Assembly: GCA_029250565.1 (NCBI GenBank)
Contig: JAQXFA010000148.1
Span: 1-13,518 of the forward strand
Reading direction: 5' to 3'
DNA from: Candidatus Thalassarchaeaceae archaeon
GTDB lineage: Archaea > Thermoplasmatota > Poseidoniia > Poseidoniales > Thalassarchaeaceae
DNA: 13,518 nucleotides
This document shows, piece after piece, positions 9,401 to 13,518 of this stretch. The notes below the pieces were generated by a model. The model was not told the DNA's origin and searched no databases. It saw only the letters and a list, made by a program, of their open reading frames with translations. The translations under genes and the position numbers were made by a program. Each line of letters starts with the position of its first letter. The first letter of the stretch is position 1.

Positions 9401-10929
9401 AAAATTACGATTCTGATACATTTGGTGACATATGTGATTCAGATGATGATAGCGATGGAATATGGGACATAGTTGACAGTTGCCCACAAGGGGCCCTCAC
9501 TTGGTCATCAAATAATACCACAGATCATGATTCGGATGGTTGTAAAGATGCTATTGAAGACGATGACGATGACAATGACGCGATTAACGATATACTCGAT
9601 GCTTGCTCCACAGGTTCTTTGAATTGGACATCAAATGGAACTACAGATTATGATACAGATGGATGTAAAGATTCGAATGAAGATTTAGATGACGATGACG
9701 ATTCTGTGAACGATACAGCCGACTCTTGTCCTAAAGGAAGTCTAGGTTGGTTATCTACCCCCACAACCGATCATGACGGGGATGGTTGTTTAGACAATGT
9801 TGAAGATTTAGATGACGATGATGATGGAATCACTGATGAATACGATACATGTGATCGTGGAGAATTAAATTGGACATCCTCTAATATCACAGACAATGAT
9901 GGTGATGGGTGTCTTGATGCGACAGAAGACCTCAATGATGATGATGACCATTACCAAGATTACGATGATTCATGTCCAAACGGTTCTGTTGGGTGGCACT
10001 CTGGAAGTATCACAGATTATGATGGAGACGGATGTAGAGACTCAGACGAAGATTTGGACGATGATGCTGATGGTATTCCAGATGTAGATGATAATTGTCC
10101 AACAGGTGTGAAAGGCTGGGTTACAAACCCAACCGTTGATTTCGATGCTGATGGTTGCCATGATTGGAATGAAGATTCAGATGATGATGGCGATGGGGTA
10201 TCAGATCTCATTGATGATTGTTCAAGGACAATGGCAGGGGAAACCCCCAACGCAGATGGTTGTGCACCGGGTGAAATCCCGGACGGGAATGGCGGCGGTA
10301 GTTCATCAGTAAATTATACAGAGGATAACACGTATGTCAACAATACTTATGTCAACAATACGTATGTAAATAACACATATGAAAACAATACTTTGAACAA
10401 TGATACATACAATAATGACACATTCCAAAACCAATCTTTCTCAAACACAACTAATTTGAATCAAACGATAAACGAAGGCGATTTAGTAAACAATAGTGGC
10501 GATCAACAAATAGAGACGGAACCAGATGGAGAAGCATCTTCTGGTTTGTCTTGGTTACCCTTGGTTGTTGTAGCGTTGATGGTGTTGCTCCTCTTTGTTC
10601 AAGCATTACATCTTGTAAAGAAACCCGCACTTCCTCCCGGCCCCCCAGAGAGTATGTTAGCAGAACAGGAACTATTTGATGAGGTGGATCATACAGGTGT
10701 GGTCAGTGACGAGCAAGAAGATTTTGATACAGTAGTTCAAGATGAAGTAATTGAAACACCATCAACTAAAGATTTGGACCAACCACAAGAGAAAGGCCCA
10801 CCTTTAATTGTTGAAAACCCAATTATTTCGGATGGTTTTGAGTGGGTTGAGTGGCCAGATGGCAGTGGTCAAAATCATTTCAGAGAAGTCGGTTCAACAG
10901 ATGAGTGGCAATCTTGGCCTATAGAGTAA
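6481..10929 (+). CDS. Giant membrane-anchored surface protein with beta-propeller-like, Ca-binding repeat and glycosylation-rich stalk regions
   Basis: A 1482-residue type I membrane protein. Order of parts: a signal peptide (hydrophobic residues about 4-20); a long ectodomain (about 45-945) with recurring segments of the form 'DGFxxKF...W...GG...D...D..G.vyvsG', like SBBP-type beta-propeller repeats; a thrombospondin-3-like Asp-rich region (951-1260) including six 41-residue units with paired cysteines; an Asn/Thr stalk (about 1278-1336) with about 11 N-glycosylation sequons; one membrane helix (about 1358-1379) with a Lys-Lys stop; and an acidic cytoplasmic tail of about 100 residues ending in a Trp-rich motif (EWVEWPDGSG, then DEWQSWP). 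The ATG at 6481 is preferred to the adjacent TTG at 6478. The architecture suggests adhesion, cell-envelope structure or polymer binding; no catalytic domain was recognised. Proteins of this style are common in Marine Group II archaea (recalled, not searched). Confidence 0.9.
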   Translation: MHRALFLAILMLAAPLVALSSNFEMTDESVVLVDEVDDFNSAKTATNPLGWEWVTKDYDAGYVWTREVEVDTFGNTYISGIFRGGSLSLDYHHALNNGGLDVFTAKFSSMGDCVWLTTFGGALDEHVEDMIVDPSGDVYVVGSYDSPQFNASSSILNNSGSRDGFVVSIGRNSGAISWGNSVNGAGFDNITGVTLDSTGGLVYSGWTASPQITINGTTLNNSGDTDFFVLWGHTNGSWEQGRIYGGTGKEQAHDIAADGNGKVMVVAEFTTSSLTLDQTSITHGGGAGSDSLVMRVAKAGVEWVRKPICSYNDRAWSVDVDSAGNVFVAGEMMVNTSSSASITWGSIQLYINGYRTSYVVKFSNVGAIGWALGTYLNYGYSNNYVNNPSIDIDGSHLLMGLNYNSRFKFYSGSYSSNWIYEQNSNNNAILVELTNTGSMATSNYMTSGSSSVDDVAWMDMTSGNDHIIIPFNGLARNSGSYHYYSDAPATTLQRYSWNNGLNSQQFYALIGHTGSETIIDLEQYDNTSNILLGSSTRYGQNIRFGNNVIGGDLTTSNTYESRLFLAMSDSNGTWTHLDEIKIGSHWEGSSGFTTEREWAAMTVGDNGTVWVGFHWTDFLEIPGLTSRSTGSGFIVASWSPTNGWMSADTIGFSTSGYVDVDIAVSNGEVWFSGACYGTVNMHGTSYSGSSSWNICIAKRGVTSSWSNIYRSGQYTQYDLSLEAMIGHPNGGVIFWAKSGYYNDPSTSNNNKNAYASGALIRLFSSNGTMWWMGEPTCSSGNYCSWVESLDVTSSGDIFVSGYFDNSVSFGSCCSVNSGGGYDGFLAKFNSSGSWDWSISLGGTSNDKILDVRNIGNGSIAVVGDKSGVISVGLTTLSGAGTGFVAMAADQGTWEWAAQPTGNTVVQQVIPTGNGTIEVAGVLEYQNSARTFGLDSLNSSDGDDIFLSRMSADADADGITNNRDNCHQIYNPSQQNYDSDTFGDICDSDDDSDGIWDIVDSCPQGALTWSSNNTTDHDSDGCKDAIEDDDDDNDAINDILDACSTGSLNWTSNGTTDYDTDGCKDSNEDLDDDDDSVNDTADSCPKGSLGWLSTPTTDHDGDGCLDNVEDLDDDDDGITDEYDTCDRGELNWTSSNITDNDGDGCLDATEDLNDDDDHYQDYDDSCPNGSVGWHSGSITDYDGDGCRDSDEDLDDDADGIPDVDDNCPTGVKGWVTNPTVDFDADGCHDWNEDSDDDGDGVSDLIDDCSRTMAGETPNADGCAPGEIPDGNGGGSSSVNYTEDNTYVNNTYVNNTYVNNTYENNTLNNDTYNNDTFQNQSFSNTTNLNQTINEGDLVNNSGDQQIETEPDGEASSGLSWLPLVVVALMVLLLFVQALHLVKKPALPPGPPESMLAEQELFDEVDHTGVVSDEQEDFDTVVQDEVIETPSTKDLDQPQEKGPPLIVENPIISDGFEWVEWPDGSGQNHFREVGSTDEWQSWPIE
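9478..10215 (+). repeat. Six phased 123-bp coding units (41-residue Cys/Asp Ca-binding repeats)
   Basis: Within the surface protein, units begin at 9478, 9601, 9724, 9847, 9970 and 10093, each exactly 123 bp, and the first codons of a seventh follow at 10216. Every unit reads roughly xC-x2-G-x3-W-x5-[TV]D-x-D-x-DGC-x-D-x2-ED-x-DDD-x5-D. The two cysteines are about 20 residues apart and could form one disulfide per unit. The DxDxDG and ED-DDD clusters are typical of thrombospondin type 3 calcium sites. The DNA of the units has diverged while the length has not changed, which points to an old expansion held by structural selection. A more canonical TSP3 repeat (9331-9477) precedes the array. 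Confidence 0.85.
10327..10386 (+). repeat. Four 15-bp tandem units encoding NTYVN-type glycosylation stalk
   Basis: Four near-identical 15-bp units encode NTYVN, NTYVN, NTYVN and NTYEN. The repeat phase creates an N-N-T sequon at each junction. Less regular Asn-Asp-Thr and Asn-Gln-Ser sequons continue to about 10490. This low-complexity stretch sits directly outside the membrane helix, as the O/N-glycosylated stalks of archaeal S-layer proteins do. Confidence 0.75.
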
Positions 10930-10946
10930 TTAATCTGTGAAATAAC

Positions 10947-10955
10947 AAAAAAAAA
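10947..10955 (-). terminator. Oligo-T terminator of the tRNA-Asp transcript
   Basis: Nine consecutive A on the plus strand, hence nine T on the minus strand, starting 5 bases beyond the encoded CCA end of the tRNA. Archaeal RNA polymerase terminates at such T-tracts without needing a hairpin. The tract also separates the tRNA from the convergent surface-protein gene. Confidence 0.6.
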
Positions 10956-10960
10956 CCACT

Positions 10961-11036
10961 TGGCGCCCCGACCGGAATTTGAATCCGGGTCGAAGCCTCG
11001 ACAGGGCTTCATGATAGACCACTACACTATCGGGGC
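10961..11036 (-). tRNA. tRNA-Asp (anticodon GTC), CCA encoded
   Basis: 76 nt including the 3' CCA. The acceptor stem GCCCCGA/TCGGGGC is perfect. The D-arm carries the G18-G19 pair. The anticodon stem AAGCC/GGCTT, extended by a 26-44 G-C pair, encloses the loop CTGTCGA with anticodon GTC. The T-arm has the loop TTCAAAT. The discriminator is G73, an aspartate identity element. There is a G15-C48 Levitt pair. The T-stem closing pair is A53-T61 instead of the almost universal G53-C61. No intron is present. It is transcribed on the minus strand, converging with the surface-protein gene and diverging from the aldolase-like gene, whose longest open frame would begin only 4 bp away. Confidence 0.95.
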
Positions 11037-11065
11037 TAAGTGAATGCCTCGGCCAAAGCCAACCT

Positions 11066-11074
11066 GTATTTAAT
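11066..11074. promoter_or_regulatory. Possible shared TATA element between tRNA-Asp and the aldolase-like gene
   Basis: The plus-strand sequence GTATTTAAT reads ATTAAATAC on the minus strand, so it looks TATA-like in both directions. On the minus strand it lies about 30-37 bp upstream of the mature tRNA 5' end, which fits a tRNA promoter with a short leader. On the plus strand its centre is about 24 bp before the ATG at 11094, which fits a leaderless mRNA start there. Only spacing and base composition support this. Confidence 0.35.
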
Positions 11075-11093
11075 GAGAACCCAACTCGCCGTA

Positions 11094-12170
11094 ATGAGAG
11101 AGATGGCCAAGAAGGGAGATTCAACACCGGGCGCGGCTGAAAGCGATGAAGAAAAAAACACGCCAAAAGGCCCACCAACAGGCCCTCCAAGTGGACCACC
11201 AAAAGGCGCACCGATGGGGATGCCAATGGGTATGTTCCCAGGGGTTGCCGCAACGGGTGCACCACCACAAAGGCCAGCGGGCCCCTCTACACCGGTGCAA
11301 CAAGATAATGGACAACAAGAAGACGATGAGGAGCAAGAAGAAGAAGTAGATACTCCTGTTGATGATGAAGATGACGAATTTTCTGATGAACCACCAGCGC
11401 CTTCAGCAGATATTGGTAGTATGATAGGTCAAGCAATGGCAGCAACACCAATGTCAGATGTTGAAGCTCTTCGGGCTGAAAACGAGTCAATGCGAGATGC
11501 CTTGACTAATGCTACAGGTATAATCAATGAAATGGATACTCAACCAATGCCACCCATAGTTGGAGACGGTTTTGTAGTCCCCTCTCATGTTGTTAGTGAT
11601 TTTGTTAGAATCGGGCGACAACTACAACGAGACGGGCTTTGCCATGCAACAGTTGGGAGTGTTTCCACACTTTCTCTAGACGAACCAAACCTTGTACACA
11701 TCACCAAAAAAGGCTCTCCATTAGGTCAGTTAGACGAGCGTCATATTACATCAGGGAGATTAGGGGGTATGGCCCCACATGGTGCGGGTAGTGCTTGGAA
11801 AGTACACACAATTTTGCTTGCAGTAACTTCGCTTGAGCACAATGGTAGTGCTGCTTGCGCACACCTCCCAGCTCCTTACACGACTGCAATGTCACTCGAA
11901 CAAGATTTGTTTGTTCTCCGTCCTTCTGACCTTGCTGGTAAGCAGAGATTTGAATCTGTTGTAATAGTTGATTCCGATGATGTGTCAGAGGATGATTTCT
12001 TGCGCCAACTTTCCGAAGGGTTACAGCAATCAAAATGCAAAGCAATCGTTGTGCGAGGTGGCGGAGTGTATGCTGTCGGCGCTAATTTTAACGAAGCTTG
12101 GGATAATGCGGCAGCGATTGAACACAGCATGAAAATTTCATTCCTAACTCGTCTCGCTGACATAGAATGA
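11094..12170 (+). CDS. Degenerate class II aldolase/adducin-fold protein with Pro/Gly-rich and acidic N-terminal linker
   Basis: A 358-residue soluble protein (from the ATG at 11094). Residues about 23-66 are Pro/Gly/Met-rich with repeated GPPxGPP and MGMPMGM patterns, 72-99 are strongly acidic, 120-148 look like a short coiled coil, and about 158-356 resemble the class II aldolase/adducin domain: DGLCHATVGSVS, HITKKGSPLGQLDERHI, GSAWKVH, CAHLPAPYTTAMS and VVRGGGVYAVG line up with fuculose-1-phosphate aldolase in order. However, the catalytic Glu of 'SSEW' is Ala234, the zinc 'HxH' is His257-Leu-Pro259, and the third zinc His of 'HHG' is Gly323, so aldolase activity is unlikely. A structural, regulatory or ligand-binding role is inferred, as for the adducin head domain. 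The start is uncertain: ATGs at 11073 and 11103 and a GTG at 11040 are in frame, the last almost touching the tRNA. Confidence 0.75.
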   Translation: MREMAKKGDSTPGAAESDEEKNTPKGPPTGPPSGPPKGAPMGMPMGMFPGVAATGAPPQRPAGPSTPVQQDNGQQEDDEEQEEEVDTPVDDEDDEFSDEPPAPSADIGSMIGQAMAATPMSDVEALRAENESMRDALTNATGIINEMDTQPMPPIVGDGFVVPSHVVSDFVRIGRQLQRDGLCHATVGSVSTLSLDEPNLVHITKKGSPLGQLDERHITSGRLGGMAPHGAGSAWKVHTILLAVTSLEHNGSAACAHLPAPYTTAMSLEQDLFVLRPSDLAGKQRFESVVIVDSDDVSEDDFLRQLSEGLQQSKCKAIVVRGGGVYAVGANFNEAWDNAAAIEHSMKISFLTRLADIE

Positions 12171-12218
12171 TAGCGGCAAGTTCATTGAATTCAAGCAAGC
12201 GCCAATAGGCCGATAGCC

Positions 12219-12803
12219 ATGGCCAACCCCCTTGTTATTGATGTCGTTGATAATGGCGGGCAGTGGACTCACAGAGAATGGAGAATGCTTCGTTATCTTG
12301 GTGTAGACACTCAAATAATTACTAATGACACACCTTGTGATGATCTTAGGGAATTGGACGGATTACTCCTTTCAGGCGGGGCTGCACGTGTGGGTTTGAC
12401 TGGTAAACTTGGAAATTGTGGAGAATTACTTGGCCTTGATTTACCAATCCTTGGCATCTGTGCTGGCCACCAATTCATGGCACGACATTATGGTGGCGAT
12501 TGTGGCGAAGCCGAAACACCTGAATTTGGAGCAATGGAAATCACCCTCAATGATGGGGGTGGCGCATTATTCCAAGAAACCCCCGAGACTCAAGTTGTAT
12601 GGGAGAGCCATAATGATGAAGTAACAATAGTTCCAGAAGATTTTTTTATCACTGCTAGTAGTCCTTCGTGTCAAGTACAAGCGATGGAAAACATCGAAGG
12701 CAACCGTTTCGGACTACAGTTTCATCCAGAAGTGAATGATTCGGAATATGGGGCAAAAATAATGGAAAATTTTGTTGAAATATGCCGTCAATTGCGTAAT
12801 TGA
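12219..12803 (+). CDS. guaA: GMP synthase glutamine amidotransferase subunit (GuaA subunit A)
   Basis: A 194-residue class I glutamine amidotransferase that hydrolyses glutamine and passes ammonia to the ATP-pyrophosphatase/GMP synthase subunit, which aminates XMP to GMP. The catalytic triad is visible: Cys81 in the nucleophile elbow GICAGHQ, and His169 with Glu171 in QFHPEV. The N-terminal strand VIDVVDNGGQWTHR and the LLLSGGAA loop (oxyanion region) match the archaeal stand-alone subunit. Archaea usually encode the two GMP synthase parts as separate genes, and the length fits that. The partner subunit is not in this window. The start ATG has no clear Shine-Dalgarno motif. Other class I amidotransferases (for example in pyridoxal, anthranilate or imidazole-glycerol phosphate synthesis) are less similar in these motifs. 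Confidence 0.88.
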   Translation: MANPLVIDVVDNGGQWTHREWRMLRYLGVDTQIITNDTPCDDLRELDGLLLSGGAARVGLTGKLGNCGELLGLDLPILGICAGHQFMARHYGGDCGEAETPEFGAMEITLNDGGGALFQETPETQVVWESHNDEVTIVPEDFFITASSPSCQVQAMENIEGNRFGLQFHPEVNDSEYGAKIMENFVEICRQLRN

Positions 12804-12857
12804 CGCTTACGCCCAAAGGGCGAGGTTGAAAAAGGGCGGGCCGGTCGGCGCCTTCGT

Positions 12858-13169
12858 ATGGAACGAGTTTACACCTTTCTAGACGACCGAATGTTCACCT
12901 ACCGGTGCATCAATATCAACTGTAAAGAGAATCACCGAGTGAAAGGGTGGACACAGTGGATTAACTGTGAAGCATGTGGTGCTGACGCCCTACCAACAGA
13001 AGTTCTCTACCGTTGCTTGAAGTGCGGTGCTTTGGAAGCATTCAGCCAAGAAAAGAACGGTGTCTCTTGCCGAAGTTGTGGATTTCGCATATTTATCAAG
13101 CCACGTCGCTCTGGTACAGACCCAGAGACTGGCGGCGACGGCGCGTATAAAATGATCAAAGCAGATTGA
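12858..13169 (+). CDS. rpo12: RNA polymerase subunit Rpo12 (RpoP)-like protein with an extra N-terminal zinc ribbon
   Basis: 103 residues with eight cysteines in two zinc-ribbon-like sets. The C-terminal half, from Tyr51, reads YRCLKCG (Cys53, Cys56), then VSCRSCGFRIFIKPRR (Cys71, Cys74), which is the Rpb12/Rpo12 signature of a zinc ribbon followed by the R-I-x-x-K-x-R basic tail. This small subunit sits at the Rpo3/Rpo10/Rpo11 platform and helps open-complex formation. Standard archaeal Rpo12 is about 45-60 residues; here about 50 residues with Cys17, Cys22, Cys37 and Cys40 precede it, plausibly a second zinc ribbon. No ATG lies close before Tyr51 to allow a short form. It sits 54 bp after guaA and 36 bp before a RidA gene on the same strand. 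An alternative is an Rpo12-like paralogue rather than the core subunit. Confidence 0.75.
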   Translation: MERVYTFLDDRMFTYRCININCKENHRVKGWTQWINCEACGADALPTEVLYRCLKCGALEAFSQEKNGVSCRSCGFRIFIKPRRSGTDPETGGDGAYKMIKAD

Positions 13170-13194
13170 CAAAGGTCATCTATCGTCACACACT

Positions 13195-13213
13195 CTCACC
13201 TTTTGATGGTGAG
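13195..13213 (+). other. Inverted repeat across the RidA start codon
   Basis: CTCACC (13195-13200) and GGTGAG (13208-13213) are perfect inverted repeats with a 7-base spacer that contains most of the ATG at 13206. In RNA this would be a 6-bp hairpin including the start codon. It could limit translation, or the symmetry may be accidental. On a leaderless transcript the left arm would be absent. Confidence 0.3.
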
Positions 13214-13518
13214 GCGTGAGTTAGTGTCAAGTGGCACCCCATTCGAACGAGTAGCAGGCTATTCTAGAGCGATTAAAGCGGGGAATGTAATTCACGTTGC
13301 GGGAACAACAGCTACCGATTCAGATGGTAATGTATTGGCTAAAGGCGATCCTGTGGAGCAGTGCAGAATCATATTTGGAAGAATTGAGTCAGCCTTGAGC
13401 CAACTAAATGCATCACTAAATGATGTGGTGAGAACTAGAATGTATGCAACTAGGGCAAAGGATTGCGATGAAATAATGCGTATTCATGGAGAATTATTTG
13501 GTGAAATTAGACCTGCAT
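13206..13518 (+). CDS. RidA (YjgF/YER057c/UK114) family protein, N-terminal part (partial, runs off the right edge)
   Basis: The frame from the ATG at 13206 stays open for 104 codons to the window end. It matches the Rid family: a first strand followed by FERVAGYSRAIKAGN, then the V-I-H-V-A-G-T-T strand, a helix with EQCRIIFGRIESAL, ASLNDVVRTRMYAT and a second helix ending near ELFGEIRPA. RidA proteins form trimers and hydrolyse reactive enamine/imine intermediates such as 2-aminoacrylate, protecting PLP enzymes. The conserved arginine that defines active deaminases lies beyond the edge, so whether this is a true deaminase cannot be told. The start is not Shine-Dalgarno-led. The gene follows the Rpo12-like gene by 36 bp on the same strand and may be co-transcribed. 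Confidence 0.85.
   Translation, partial: MVRRELVSSGTPFERVAGYSRAIKAGNVIHVAGTTATDSDGNVLAKGDPVEQCRIIFGRIESALSQLNASLNDVVRTRMYATRAKDCDEIMRIHGELFGEIRPA

Noticed and set aside
9478..10215. 123-bp periodic array considered as a CRISPR or satellite repeat
   Set aside because: The period is in frame, the units are diverged at DNA level but conserved at protein level, and there are no short identical repeats with unique spacers.
9331..10260. Open frames on both strands inside the Asp-rich repeat region (for example Met/Thr-rich on plus, Ser-rich on minus)
   Set aside because: They are shadows of GAT/GAC codon repeats in other frames. The low-complexity composition keeps stops away, and they overlap the well-supported surface-protein frame.
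11040..11093. GTG at 11040 as start of the aldolase-like protein
   Set aside because: It would leave only 3 bp between the tRNA 5' end and the start codon, with no room for a promoter or leader and no Shine-Dalgarno motif. Later ATGs fit the TATA-like element better, though this is not proven.
11146..11490. Several open frames of 60-110 codons on both strands around the Pro/Gly-rich linker
   Set aside because: They overlap the aldolase-like gene, are Arg/Trp/Gln-rich frame-shifted readings of the biased linker, and have no start signals or homology.
12810..12822. CGCCC-AAA-GGGCG inverted repeat after guaA considered as a terminator
   Set aside because: The loop is only 3 bases and no T-tract follows. 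The downstream spacer is A- and GC-rich, so termination here is not supported.

Overview
The window looks like part of a planktonic archaeal chromosome, most likely a Marine Group II euryarchaeote (Candidatus Poseidoniales). Supporting this are an archaeal/eukaryal diphthine synthase (Dph5), a Trm5-type tRNA m1G37 methyltransferase, a stand-alone GMP synthase amidotransferase subunit, an Rpo12-type RNA polymerase zinc ribbon, a geranylgeranyl-reductase-family flavoprotein, and a giant Ser/Asn/Asp-rich membrane-anchored surface protein. The gene order is compact, GC looks low (about 40% by eye), and starts are either GGTGA/GGAGG-led or apparently leaderless. The lineage is inferred from gene content; no marker gene was compared.

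Layout. The left edge (1-46, minus) probably holds the first 15 codons of a secreted or membrane protein. Next come two minus-strand genes: a geranylgeranyl-reductase-like FAD enzyme and, 9 bp downstream, a HAD-IIA phosphatase. A cutA homologue diverges from them on the plus strand. It meets, tail to tail, a 571-572-residue protein of unknown function that is translationally coupled (TAATG overlap) to dph5. Head to head with dph5 is a trm5-like gene. Then follows the dominant feature, a 1482-residue surface protein (6481-10929): signal peptide, beta-propeller-like ectodomain, six exactly phased 41-residue Ca-binding/Cys repeats, an Asn-glycosylation-rich stalk, one membrane helix and a Trp-rich cytoplasmic tail. 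A tRNA-Asp(GTC) gene with encoded CCA lies on the minus strand. Diverging from it is an unusual protein whose C-terminal half has the class II aldolase/adducin fold but has lost most catalytic and metal-binding residues. The right end carries guaA (amidotransferase subunit), a double-zinc-ribbon Rpo12-like protein, and the start of a RidA-family gene cut by the window edge.

How it fits together. Most genes are housekeeping: translation fidelity (Dph5, Trm5, tRNA-Asp), transcription (Rpo12), nucleotide synthesis (GuaAa), lipid or quinone saturation (GGR family) and metabolite repair or detoxification (HAD, RidA, CutA). The least ordinary parts are the surface protein, the dph5-coupled unknown protein, the degenerate aldolase and the N-terminally extended Rpo12. 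No CRISPR array, insertion sequence, prophage or obvious defence system was seen, and no stretch over 300 bp lacks a gene.
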